Positions 1 to 6,260 of a DNA stretch of 10,266 nt are shown here, in pieces. A program made the position numbers and the translations under genes. The number at the start of each line of letters is the position of its first letter. Positions within the stretch are counted from its first letter, which is position 1. Source of the stretch: Candidatus Daviesbacteria bacterium (lineage in GTDB: Bacteria > Patescibacteriota > Microgenomatia > Daviesbacterales > UBA10151); the NCBI GenBank assembly GCA_016183225.1, contig JACPEZ010000051.1:1-10266 (forward strand), written 5' to 3'. Below the pieces are notes generated by a model that ran no database searches, was not told the DNA's origin, and worked only from the letters and a program-made list of their open reading frames with translations.

Positions 1-1
1 A

Positions 2-3000
2 TTTGTTCATCTTCATGGCCACACTGAATATTCTCTTTTAGACGGGCTGTCCAAAATTCCGCAACTTGTTAAAACCGTTAAGTCTTTGGGAATGGAAGCT
101 GTGGCCGTCACCGATCACGGGGCCATGTACGGGGCAATTGAGTTTTACAAAGCGTGTCAAGAGGCGGGCATCAAACCTATTATCGGGGCGGAAATGTATG
201 TGGCCAAAAGATCACATAAAGATAAAGAGGGAAAACTGGACTCCGAACCTTATCATTTAACAGTTCTGGCTAAAAATTACCAGGGTTATTTAAATTTAAT
301 GAAGCTGATTACCATTGCCCAGGTTGAGGGTTATTATTACCGGCCAAGAGTTGATAAAAAATTATTGCGGGAGTTTCACGAAGGACTTATTGCCCTGTCC
401 GGCTGTCCGGGCGGAGAATTTATCAGGAGCCTTGACAACGATCTGGAAAAAGCCACCAAAGTGGCCCGGGAATATTTACAGATTTTCGGGGAAGGCAATT
501 TTTATCTGGAGCTGCAGTCTCACCCTTATGAACAGTCTCTGGAGACGGCCGGCGATGAAAAAGTAAAAAAAGATTTGCAGGAAATCGCCGGAATTCAAAA
601 GCTTACGCGAGAAGCTGTCAAGCAGTTATCTCCCAAGCTGGGTATCCCCATGGTGGCGACCAATGATTTTCACTATATTCAAAAAGAAGATGCCCGGGCC
701 CAGGACGCCCTGCTTTGCATCCAGACCGGGAAATTCCTGACAGAAACCGATAGACTTCGCATGATTGATACTCCTGATTATTATGTTAAATCTCCGGAAG
801 AAATGATGGAAGCCTTTGGGGATTTACCCCAAGCCGTGGAGCAAACTGTCAAAATAGCCGACTCCATAGATTTGGAGATCCCTCTGGGAGTAGCCCGGTT
901 TCCGGTATTTGAGGCGCCCAAAAAAAGTTCCTCCATGGAATTTTTAAGGGAGCTTACATATCAAAAAGCCCAGGAAAAACTTGAGATGACAGATAAAATC
1001 AAGGAAAGGTTGGAGTATGAGCTGGGAGTAATAGAAAAGAAAAAGTATGCGGACTATTTTCTGGTGTTTTGGGATTTTATGGATTGGGCTCACCAGCGGG
1101 GCATCATTACCAATACCCGGGGTTCGGCTGCCGGATCTTTGGTGTTATTTGTTTTGGGGGTAACCAATTTAAACCCCCTGGATTATTTGCTGCCCTTTGA
1201 AAGATTTCTGACAGCGGAACGGCCGACCCTGCCGGATATTGATGCGGATATTGCCGACGACAGAAGAGATGAGGTGATTGAATATGTGACTAAAAAGTAC
1301 GGAGAAAATAGGGTAGCTCACATAGTCACTTTTGGCACCATGATGGGCCGGGCCGCCATCAGGGATGTGGGAAGAGTAATGGGCATGCCCTACGGGGATG
1401 TGGACAGAATTGCCAAACTGGTGCCACCGCCTCATCAGGGTTTTCACAAACCCCTGGCAGAGGCTGTTAAGGAAGTCCCGGAACTGCTGGTGATGTACCG
1501 CGATAATCCCCAAATCAGGGAACTGCTGGATTTGGCTGTTAAAATTGAAGGAACTGTCCGGCACGCTTCGGTTCATGCGGCAGGAATTGTGATTGCGCCG
1601 GAGGATATTACCCGCTTTACTCCTTTGCAAAAAGAGTCAAACGGAGAAAAACTGGTGACTCAATATGACATGTTTGCGGTTGAGGATGCGGGACTTGTCA
1701 AAATGGACTTTTTAGGCATCAGAAATTTGTCTATTTTAGGCCGGGCTGTTGAATACGTTAAAGAAAACCGCAATATAGAAGTTGATTTAAACAATGTGCC
1801 TTTAAATGATAAAAAAACTTTTGAACTGCTGGCTAAAGGCGAAACCATGGGTATATTCCAGCTGGAGGGTTCCGGCATGACTAAGTATGTAACGGAACTT
1901 AAACCCACCACCATATTTGATATTCAGGCCATGGTGGCTCTCTACAGGCCCGGCCCGATCAGTGTTATTCCCGAATACATTGCCAGAAAGCACAACCCCA
2001 AAAAAATTGAATTTTTTGATTCCAGAATGAAGGATTTTACCGAACAGTCGCTGGGCCTGCTGGTTTATCAGGATGATGTGCTGTTAACGGTTATTCACCT
2101 GGCCGGATATTCCTGGGAAGAGGCGGATAAATTTAGAAAAGCCATGGGTAAAAAAATCCCCGGCGAGATGGCCAGACAAAAGGGTAAATTTGTGGAAGGA
2201 TGCATTAAGAAAGGTATGCGCAGAGAAAAAGCAGAGCAGCTTTTTGCTTTGATTGCTCCGTTTGCGGCATATGGCTTTAACAAGGCCCATGCCGCATCTT
2301 ATGCAGTGATTTCCTATCAGACTGCCTATATGAAGGCTAATTTCACTGTGGAGTTTATGGCGGCGCTGATGTCGTCCGAATCGGATAATACGGACAAAAT
2401 TGCATCAGCCATTGAAGAGTGCAAAAGACTGGGCATTGTGGTTTTACCTCCGGACATCAATTATTCGGGAATAGGTTTTAGTCTGGAAGAGTTAAAGGGA
2501 TTGTCTAAAGAGGAGATGGAGAGACAATTAACCGATGTTGGTAAAAAAGGCAAACAGGGTATACGATTCGGGTTGGGAGCGGTCAAGAACGTAGGAGAAG
2601 GAGCCATTTTATCTATCCTAAAAGCTAGAGAAAAAAGGAAATTTACCAGTTTGAAAGATTTGGCATCAAAAGTTGATACCAGGTTAGTTAATAAAAAAAC
2701 TTTAGAGAGTTTGATCAAAGCAGGAGCCCTAGACAGCTTGGGTTTTCGAGCGGCCCAGCTTTTGATTTTGGATCAGGTCCTTGAACAATCTCACAAAAAA
2801 GCCAGAACCAAACTGTCCGGTCAGGTGTCTTTGTTTTCGGACGAAGAGGAGGAAGTAACTTCGGGAATAAAATTGCCGCAAGTTGCGGAAATGCCTCTGG
2901 AGCAGCTGCTGGCTTTTGAAAAGGAACTGCTGGGATTTTATCTTCACGAGCCGCCCTATCTTGCTAAACTGCAAAAGCTTGTAAATTATGTATCCCTAAG

Positions 3001-3505
3001 ATTGTCGGATTTATCGGATGACCATATTGGGTCAGAGGTGGTAACGGGCGGGGTCATTACGGGAGTAAAAAAAGTCTTGACCAGAAAAACCGCCTCCGAA
3101 ATGGCTTTTATCAAAATCTCGGACGGGACAACAGAAATAGAGGTGGTTGTTTTCCCCAAAGTGTTTGAGGAAAATAAGGCGGTTTTGATAAGGGATGAGG
3201 TGGTGCTGGTTTCGGGCAGGATTGATAAAAAAGAAGAGAACCTGTCTTTAATTGTCAGTAAAATTGATCCTTTTGAGGAGCGAGACGAGATTGAAATTTA
3301 TGTGCCGGCAGGAGCGGATGTGGCTACCTTGCAAATAATCAATCGCAAGCTTAGAGGGTTTCCGGGTCCGGTCCCTGTTGCTCTGCTATTGTCCGCCAAA
3401 GGCGGACTTAAAAAAATGAATTTACCTTTTTCCATCAGCCCGGATTTAAGTTTGGAGCAGGAAATAAAGAACCTTTTAGGAGAAGATTCATTTAGAAGGT
3501 TGTAG
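2..3505 (+). CDS. dnaE: DNA polymerase III subunit alpha, 5'-partial
   Basis: Replicative DNA polymerase (family C). The reading frame is open from base 2 (FVHLHGHTEYSLLDG...), so only the first few residues are missing; 1167 residues are visible. Seen in order: an N-terminal PHP domain with all expected metal ligands (HxH at visible residues 5 and 7, D14, H39 in VTDH, E64 in GAE, H85, Cys of SGC, D and H of NDFH); the palm motif PDIDADIADDRR carrying two catalytic aspartates; the third aspartate in VKMDFLGIRNL; finger motifs GIFQLEGSGM, ALYRPGPI and FNKAHAASYAV; the tandem helix-hairpin-helix region (FGLGAVKNVGEGA); a GQVSLF segment; and a C-terminal OB-fold (TGGVITGVKKV...EVVVFPKVFE). The usual YQEQVM finger motif reads YQDDVL. 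Length and domain order match DnaE1-type polymerases rather than PolC. The stop is 1 nt from the next ATG, indicating an operon. Confidence 0.98.
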   Translation, partial: FVHLHGHTEYSLLDGLSKIPQLVKTVKSLGMEAVAVTDHGAMYGAIEFYKACQEAGIKPIIGAEMYVAKRSHKDKEGKLDSEPYHLTVLAKNYQGYLNLMKLITIAQVEGYYYRPRVDKKLLREFHEGLIALSGCPGGEFIRSLDNDLEKATKVAREYLQIFGEGNFYLELQSHPYEQSLETAGDEKVKKDLQEIAGIQKLTREAVKQLSPKLGIPMVATNDFHYIQKEDARAQDALLCIQTGKFLTETDRLRMIDTPDYYVKSPEEMMEAFGDLPQAVEQTVKIADSIDLEIPLGVARFPVFEAPKKSSSMEFLRELTYQKAQEKLEMTDKIKERLEYELGVIEKKKYADYFLVFWDFMDWAHQRGIITNTRGSAAGSLVLFVLGVTNLNPLDYLLPFERFLTAERPTLPDIDADIADDRRDEVIEYVTKKYGENRVAHIVTFGTMMGRAAIRDVGRVMGMPYGDVDRIAKLVPPPHQGFHKPLAEAVKEVPELLVMYRDNPQIRELLDLAVKIEGTVRHASVHAAGIVIAPEDITRFTPLQKESNGEKLVTQYDMFAVEDAGLVKMDFLGIRNLSILGRAVEYVKENRNIEVDLNNVPLNDKKTFELLAKGETMGIFQLEGSGMTKYVTELKPTTIFDIQAMVALYRPGPISVIPEYIARKHNPKKIEFFDSRMKDFTEQSLGLLVYQDDVLLTVIHLAGYSWEEADKFRKAMGKKIPGEMARQKGKFVEGCIKKGMRREKAEQLFALIAPFAAYGFNKAHAASYAVISYQTAYMKANFTVEFMAALMSSESDNTDKIASAIEECKRLGIVVLPPDINYSGIGFSLEELKGLSKEEMERQLTDVGKKGKQGIRFGLGAVKNVGEGAILSILKAREKRKFTSLKDLASKVDTRLVNKKTLESLIKAGALDSLGFRAAQLLILDQVLEQSHKKARTKLSGQVSLFSDEEEEVTSGIKLPQVAEMPLEQLLAFEKELLGFYLHEPPYLAKLQKLVNYVSLRLSDLSDDHIGSEVVTGGVITGVKKVLTRKTASEMAFIKISDGTTEIEVVVFPKVFEENKAVLIRDEVVLVSGRIDKKEENLSLIVSKIDPFEERDEIEIYVPAGADVATLQIINRKLRGFPGPVPVALLLSAKGGLKKMNLPFSISPDLSLEQEIKNLLGEDSFRRL

Positions 3506-3506
3506 C

Positions 3507-3845
3507 ATGAGGGAAATACGGGGCAGGGTTAAAAAGGGAGAGCAGAGAGGGAAAATTTTAGGTTTCCCCACGGCAAATATTACCATCAGAACTTTTTTTC
3601 CTCAAGGAATATATCTTTCCAGAACAAAAGTAGCCGGCATTTTTTATCCTTCCCTAACCTTCATAGGAGAACAGGCTGAAACTTATATTCTGGATTTCTC
3701 CGGTGATCTCTACCATCGATGGATTCGAGTGGAATTAATTAAAAAAATCAGGGACAGCAAAAAATTTAAATCGGATCAAGCTTTGATTGAACAAATAAAA
3801 AAAGACGAACTAGTTGCCAGAAAATTCTTCAATATGGTAAGATAA
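3507..3845 (+). CDS. Riboflavin kinase domain protein (RibF C-terminal domain only)
   Basis: Probable flavokinase, phosphorylating riboflavin to FMN. The 112 residues match only the riboflavin kinase half of bifunctional RibF: G-V-KKG-RG then LGFPTANI (the PTAN motif that binds nucleotide and metal), FPQGIYL (usual P-x-GVY), ETYILDF with the expected catalytic Glu, DLYHRWIRVELIKKIRDSKKF (the LYG...iRxxxKF region) and a final D-x-x-A helix. The N-terminal FAD synthetase (FMN adenylyltransferase) domain is absent, and the central loop (normally NIGxRPT) is shortened to FIGEQA. The ATG follows the dnaE stop by 1 nt and has an AGAAGG Shine-Dalgarno 7 nt upstream (3494-3499), so translation from the dnaE mRNA is likely. 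Family assignment is firm; retained activity is inference because of the short loop. Confidence 0.88.
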   Translation: MREIRGRVKKGEQRGKILGFPTANITIRTFFPQGIYLSRTKVAGIFYPSLTFIGEQAETYILDFSGDLYHRWIRVELIKKIRDSKKFKSDQALIEQIKKDELVARKFFNMVR

Positions 3846-3850
3846 GGCTC

Positions 3851-4144
3851 ATGATTTCTACCAAATCGGGCGAAAGCGAAATTCATATCGGCGATACGGT
3901 CAGAGTGCACTCCCGGGTGACAGAGGGAGAGCGGACCAGAGTGCAGGCTTTTGAAGGGATATTAATTTCTCTGCGGGGGCGGGGGGTCAATAAAACTTTT
4001 ACCGTTCGAAGGATGGGAGCAGGAGGAATGGGCGTGGAAAGGACCTGGCCTCTTGACGGTAAATCATTGGTTAAAATTGAAGTCCGCAAAAAGGCCAAAA
4101 AAGTAAGAAGAGCTAAACTTTACTATTTAAGGCATTTAGGCTGA
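3851..4144 (+). CDS. rplS: 50S ribosomal protein L19
   Basis: Ribosomal protein L19, which sits at the 30S/50S interface. Diagnostic segments: GDTVRVH, EGERTRVQAFEGI, FTVRRMGAGGMGVERTWPL and the C-terminal VRRAKLYYLRHLG. At 97 residues it is shorter than E. coli L19 (115): it lacks both the leading helix before GDTV and the usual Gly-Lys-Ala-Ala-Arg-Ile tail after YYLR. No in-frame ATG/GTG/TTG extends the start upstream before a stop, and only 5 nt separate it from the riboflavin kinase stop. The Shine-Dalgarno is poor (AAGG at only 3 nt), so translation may be coupled. The gene is not next to trmD/rimM here; it follows dnaE and the flavokinase. Its last 9 nt overlap the 3' end of the opposing sugar dehydrogenase. 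Confidence 0.95.
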   Translation: MISTKSGESEIHIGDTVRVHSRVTEGERTRVQAFEGILISLRGRGVNKTFTVRRMGAGGMGVERTWPLDGKSLVKIEVRKKAKKVRRAKLYYLRHLG

Positions 4145-5011
4145 TTTCTTTGATATAGCAAAGGGGATCTCGATCCAGTCATGGACCTGGCGGATTTTTT
4201 TATTATACTTCCACATACTTTCCAGAAGATCCACTGTTACTCCCATTTTTTTAAACTCCCCCATTATTGCCACTAAATCTTTGGGGAAACATTTCCCCCC
4301 AAACCCTCTTTGGGTGGTAACTTCCAGATGAAAATCTCCAATCCGGTGATCTTGAGCTGCCATTTTTTTAACCTCTTCATATTTGATCCCCAGTTTCTGG
4401 CAGTAATCATAAAAATAATTGGCAAAAGTGACTTTGAGAGATAAAAAGGCATTGGCAAAATATTTGACTGTTTCGGCTGTGGTGGGGTCAGTTAAGAAAA
4501 CTTCCGGCTTGGGAAATCGCTGTTTAAAAATAACAGCCACTCTTCGCAAAACCAGATCATTATTGGCCCCAATCACGGTTCGATCCGCATTAATAAAATC
4601 ATCCAAAAAATTGGCTTCGGTTAAAAACTCCGGGCTAAAACAAAATTGGCTTTTGGGAAAAAGTTTTTCAAATTTGACAGTGGTACCGGGAGTGACAGTT
4701 GATTTAATAATGATTATTTTATCGGTTCCGTCAGTGTACTTGGTAATTTGAGGAATCATCTCTTCAAAAATAGACAGGTCAATGCCGCTCTCGTCAGCTA
4801 TCATGGGTGTAGGCAGACAGACAAACACAAACTCACTTTTTTGGATAACTTCTTGCAAAGAGGAGCTGTCTTTAAATTTGTCATACCAGAGGATGGTGTC
4901 TTTGCCGTTGGATGCCACCTGAAAACCATTGGCCACTGCCTGCCCCACAAAACCGTAACCAATAATGCCTATATTAATGGGGACCAGCAGATCTTTGCTT
5001 GTTTGAGCCAT
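4136..5011 (-). CDS. Short UDP-glucose/GDP-mannose dehydrogenase family protein
   Basis: NAD-dependent nucleotide-sugar dehydrogenase; the family oxidises UDP-glucose-type sugars to the uronic acid for cell-surface polysaccharides. Visible: the Rossmann motif GIIGYGFVG (residues 15-23), CLPTPM, KSTVTPGTT, SPEFLTEANFLDDF, the central helix with AETVKYFANAFLSLKVTFAN (Lys183 and Asn187 at expected catalytic positions) and the active-site GFGGKCFPKD with nucleophile Cys241. It is 291 residues against about 390-450 for standard Ugd. It ends 50 residues after the cysteine, so the C-terminal sugar-nucleotide-binding domain is missing. Exact substrate cannot be read. The ATG has GGAG only 3 nt upstream, but the predicted promoter would start the mRNA at about this ATG. 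It is convergent with rplS (9-nt overlap) and divergent from the NUDIX gene. Confidence 0.88.
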   Translation of the reverse strand: MAQTSKDLLVPINIGIIGYGFVGQAVANGFQVASNGKDTILWYDKFKDSSSLQEVIQKSEFVFVCLPTPMIADESGIDLSIFEEMIPQITKYTDGTDKIIIIKSTVTPGTTVKFEKLFPKSQFCFSPEFLTEANFLDDFINADRTVIGANNDLVLRRVAVIFKQRFPKPEVFLTDPTTAETVKYFANAFLSLKVTFANYFYDYCQKLGIKYEEVKKMAAQDHRIGDFHLEVTTQRGFGGKCFPKDLVAIMGEFKKMGVTVDLLESMWKYNKKIRQVHDWIEIPFAISKKSA

Positions 5012-5018
5012 GTACTCC

Positions 5019-5048
5019 AGTATATACTACTTGAGTGAGAATTATCAA
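5019..5048 (-). promoter_or_regulatory. Promoter of the sugar dehydrogenase, with palindromic -10 shared with the NUDIX gene
   Basis: On the minus strand, TTGATA (5048-5043; 5/6 to the -35 consensus), an 18-nt spacer, then TATACT (5024-5019; 5/6 to TATAAT). The -10 lies in the perfect 10-bp palindrome AGTATATACT (5019-5028), so the plus strand also reads TATACT (5023-5028), correctly placed for the divergent NUDIX gene, although its -35 (TTGTTT at 4999-5004) is weak. Expected starts fall near 5012 (-) and 5035 (+), at or next to the two start codons, so both mRNAs may be leaderless. Inference from sequence only. Confidence 0.55.
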
Positions 5049-5430
5049 GAAAATAGCCCTGGCGGTTTTTAAAGATAAAAAAATATTGCAGGTGAGAACC
5101 AAAAAACAGCCGGTGGTTTTTTATACTTTGGGAGGGAAAATTGAAAAAGGGGAGACGGATCTTGAATGTTTGCAAAGAGAGGTTAAAGAGGAAATTGGTT
5201 GTAGTATTGCATCCGTAAAATTCCTGCATGAGTTTGAAGATGTGGCTCATGGTAAGCAGGCCATGTTACGCCTTAAAATGTATGAAGGAAGTCTAAAAGG
5301 TGAGCCAAAGCCGTCATCTGAAATTGCAGAAATAGGCTGGTTTGACAGCAAATCAGATCCCGAAAATTTGTCGATTATTGCCAAACGCACCATCTTCCCT
5401 TGGTTAAAGATGCATGGGTACATAGATTAG
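5035..5430 (+). CDS. NUDIX hydrolase
   Basis: NUDIX-fold pyrophosphohydrolase; the family cleaves nucleoside diphosphate-X compounds such as damaged dNTPs, NDP-sugars or dinucleotides. The Nudix box GX5EX7REUXEEXGU is complete at residues 34-56 (G34, E40, R48-E49, E52-E53, G55), with C56 at the final hydrophobic position. Length (131 aa) is typical of single-domain members. The beta strand before the box (IALAVFKDKKILQV) and the GWFD element after it also fit. The start is GTG at 5035: an in-frame TGA lies immediately before it and no ATG lies between it and the Nudix box. There is no Shine-Dalgarno, but a -10 box sits 7 nt upstream, so the mRNA may be leaderless. It diverges from the nucleotide-sugar dehydrogenase with 23 bp between. 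Substrate is not predictable; an MutT-like role is one option. Confidence 0.92.
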   Translation: MRIIKKIALAVFKDKKILQVRTKKQPVVFYTLGGKIEKGETDLECLQREVKEEIGCSIASVKFLHEFEDVAHGKQAMLRLKMYEGSLKGEPKPSSEIAEIGWFDSKSDPENLSIIAKRTIFPWLKMHGYID

Positions 5431-5432
5431 GG

Positions 5433-5438
5433 TATAAT
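5433..5438 (+). promoter_or_regulatory. -10 box of the tRNA-Glu promoter
   Basis: A perfect TATAAT lies directly after the NUDIX stop codon, 10 nt before the mature tRNA 5' end, which is the usual spacing for a tRNA promoter. No convincing -35 is seen at 16-18 nt (the best candidates lie within the end of the NUDIX gene). Confidence 0.6.
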
Positions 5439-5448
5439 TTTATGACTT

Positions 5449-5522
5449 GCCGCCATCGTCTAGTGGCCTAGGACATCGGGCTTTCATCCCGAAAATCACG
5501 GGTTCGACTCCCGTTGGCGGTA
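5449..5522 (+). tRNA. tRNA-Glu (UUC)
   Basis: A full cloverleaf can be drawn. The acceptor GCCGCCA (5449-5455) pairs with TGGCGGT (5515-5521) with one G-U at the end. The anticodon stem is TCGGG/CCCGA around loop CTTTCAT (5481-5487), giving anticodon TTC at 5483-5485. The T-arm is ACGGG-TTCGACT-CCCGT. The discriminator is A5522, and CCA is not encoded (ACTG follows), so it must be added by the CCA-adding enzyme. Confidence 0.96.
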
Positions 5523-5557
5523 CTGAAAGGGATTTTGAAGCTGGAGCTTCGGAATTT

Positions 5558-5583
5558 CTCTGCGCGGGCGGGGGCGCGCAGAG
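5558..5583. repeat. Inverted repeat, 9-bp GC-rich hairpin
   Basis: CTCTGCGCG and CGCGCAGAG form a perfect 9-bp stem around the loop GGCGGGGG. It lies 36 nt after the tRNA-Glu 3' end. No T-run follows, so it is not a standard intrinsic terminator. Confidence 0.8.
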
Positions 5584-5748
5584 TGCTGCAAAAGGCTTTC
5601 ATAATTTACCAGCAGTCGGCGATTAAGTAAAAAGAAGTTCGAGCCGACGGTTTTTAGAGCGAGGCCGACCGCGTGTCGCCATAGCTTTAGCGGTGGCGCA
5701 AGGCCGAACGGATAAGCGGAGCTTGCCTTTTGCTACGCAAAACGTAGA

Positions 5749-5777
5749 AGGCGGCGGCAAAAGCGAGGCCGCCGCCT
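5749..5777. repeat. Inverted repeat, 10-bp GC-rich hairpin
   Basis: AGGCGGCGGC (5749-5758) and GCCGCCGCCT (5768-5777) form a perfect 10-bp stem with a 9-nt loop. It directly follows the hairpin CTACG-CAAAA-CGTAG (5733-5747). An alternative pairing GCCTT (5725-5729) with AAGGC (5748-5752) would extend that first hairpin and compete with this one. Confidence 0.8.
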
Positions 5778-5874
5778 ACCTTTGCGATTGGAAACGAGTT
5801 CGAATTTTTCGATAAACGCACACCAAGCCAAACTCGTCTTCGCCCGAGAAAAACGAAGTAGGTGGGATTTGGCC

Positions 5875-6078
5875 TTAGGCTGCTGGTTTTAAGCCTATGG
5901 CTGCTGCTACTTCCTCGGCTGAATTGTAAGTTCCTTCCGGAAGCTTTGCTGCAAAAGATTTTTTATCTTCTTCTGAAAAATCCGACAAGTTATTACATGC
6001 AGCCACCAGTTGTGCTTTATTGGCCGGATAAGTCATGTGCTCCCTTAAATGTGCCATTGCATTTGTTTGATCTTGCAT
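5875..6078 (-). CDS. Small DUF2795-like protein
   Basis: A 67-residue protein resembling the DUF2795 family, whose function is unknown to me. Seen: HLREHMTYPANKAQLV (the family's HLxGxxYPAxKxxLV stretch), an acidic-hydrophobic turn (SDFSEEDKKSF), then LPEGTYNSAEEVAAAIG, matching the LPDxxYxSpxEVxxAvG end. Size is normal for the family. The start is ATG at 6078 because AAAGGGGGTG (6094-6085) lies 6 nt upstream; a GTG at 6087 would sit inside that Shine-Dalgarno. A possible minus-strand promoter (TTGTAA at 6159-6154, 17 nt, TAATAT at 6136-6131) overlaps the plus-strand promoter at 6138-6166. The stop lies 1 bp from the large imperfect hairpin 5827-5873. It is the first protein gene in the stretch between the two tRNAs. 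Confidence 0.75.
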   Translation of the reverse strand: MQDQTNAMAHLREHMTYPANKAQLVAACNNLSDFSEEDKKSFAAKLPEGTYNSAEEVAAAIGLKPAA

Positions 6079-6137
6079 ATTTTTCACCCCCTTTCTAAAT
6101 TCGTAAAGTGAAATTTTTATATCAGATGTTATATTAG

Positions 6138-6166
6138 TTGACTGTAATGAAAATTACAAATATTAT
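6138..6166 (+). promoter_or_regulatory. Strong sigma70-type promoter
   Basis: TTGACT (6138-6143; 5/6 to TTGACA), an exact 17-nt spacer, then TATTAT (6161-6166; 5/6 to TATAAT). The expected start is near 6173. Downstream on + are only the terminator at 6189-6229 and the HTH remnant, so it drives either a very short RNA or the leader of the broken regulator gene. Confidence 0.65.
6143..6158. promoter_or_regulatory. Operator-like inverted repeat in the promoter spacer
   Basis: TGTAAT-GAAA-ATTACA is a 16-bp inverted repeat with perfect 6-bp arms. It sits exactly between the -35 and -10 boxes of the plus-strand promoter and also inside the possible minus-strand promoter of the DUF2795-like gene. 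A dimeric repressor here would block both. The adjacent relic HTH gene is a candidate former regulator (inference). Confidence 0.45.
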
Positions 6167-6172
6167 CCTGCG

Positions 6173-6229
6173 ATCAGCTTAGTGTCTTAAACAGACTTCG
6201 CAATTTCTGCGAAGATTTTCTGTTTTTTT
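6173..6229 (+). ncRNA. Candidate tiny RNA or terminated leader
   Basis: The predicted start of the 6138-6166 promoter and the end of the terminator at 6229 define an RNA of about 57 nt with no coding capacity. It could be a small RNA, or an attenuated leader of the downstream HTH gene that became the only product once that gene broke. No known RNA family recognised. Confidence 0.35.
6189..6229 (+). terminator. Rho-independent terminator
   Basis: The inner stem CTTCGCA (6196-6202)/TGCGAAG (6208-6214) encloses loop ATTTC. The outer stem AAACAGA (6189-6195)/TCTGTTT (6219-6225) leaves a 4-nt bulge (6215-6218) on the 3' side. The run of seven T (6223-6229) overlaps the end of the outer stem, typical of A-tract/U-tract terminators. 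No other plus-strand gene lies upstream back to tRNA-Glu. Confidence 0.7.
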
Positions 6230-6260
6230 ATGCAAAATCATGTACAATAACAATTATTAA

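Larger units (their letters stand above)
5523..5874. other. GC-rich intergenic block dense in inverted repeats, no gene recognised
   Basis: About 350 bp with no plausible ORF and clearly higher GC than its surroundings. Perfect or near-perfect helices seen: 5537-5541/5546-5550; 5558-5566/5575-5583 (9 bp); 5584-5588/5610-5614; 5615-5620/5643-5648, followed by TTTTT; 5677-5685/5690-5698 (with one G-U and one mismatch); 5714-5717/5721-5724; 5733-5737/5743-5747; 5749-5758/5768-5777 (10 bp); 5794-5800/5831-5837; 5800-5804/5808-5812; 5827-5832/5868-5873 enclosing 5838-5842/5854-5858. The helices starting at 5558, 5584 and 5615 abut with no gap. A 10-mer AGCGAGGCCG occurs at 5658 and 5762. Signatures of RNase P RNA, tmRNA and SRP RNA were not found. 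It may be a structured RNA or decayed palindromic repeats. Confidence 0.6.

Noticed and set aside
1169..2974. Several 60-150-aa minus-strand ORFs inside dnaE
   Set aside because: Shadows of a strongly conserved coding frame; none resembles a known protein or has start signals.
86..3505. TTG at 86 as the dnaE start
   Set aside because: The frame is open and conserved (PHP HxH motif) back to base 2, so the true start lies off the window.
5615..5655. Intrinsic terminator of tRNA-Glu (GTCGGC/GCCGAC followed by TTTTT)
   Set aside because: The loop is 22 nt and two G separate the stem from only five T; too weak to call as a terminator, though it is listed among the helices.
5523..5874. RNase P RNA, tmRNA or SRP RNA
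   Set aside because: Signature segments of these RNAs (e.g. the P4 region, a tRNA-like CCA end, the GGAAGCAGCC-type SRP loop) were not found.
6079..6087. GTG start at 6087 for the DUF2795-like protein
   Set aside because: It lies within the AAAGGGGGTG Shine-Dalgarno that is well spaced for ATG 6078.
5862..6098. 78-aa plus-strand ORF over the DUF2795-like gene
   Set aside because: Antisense shadow: Leu/Pro-rich, no ribosome-binding site or family match, while the minus strand encodes a recognisable small protein with a strong Shine-Dalgarno.
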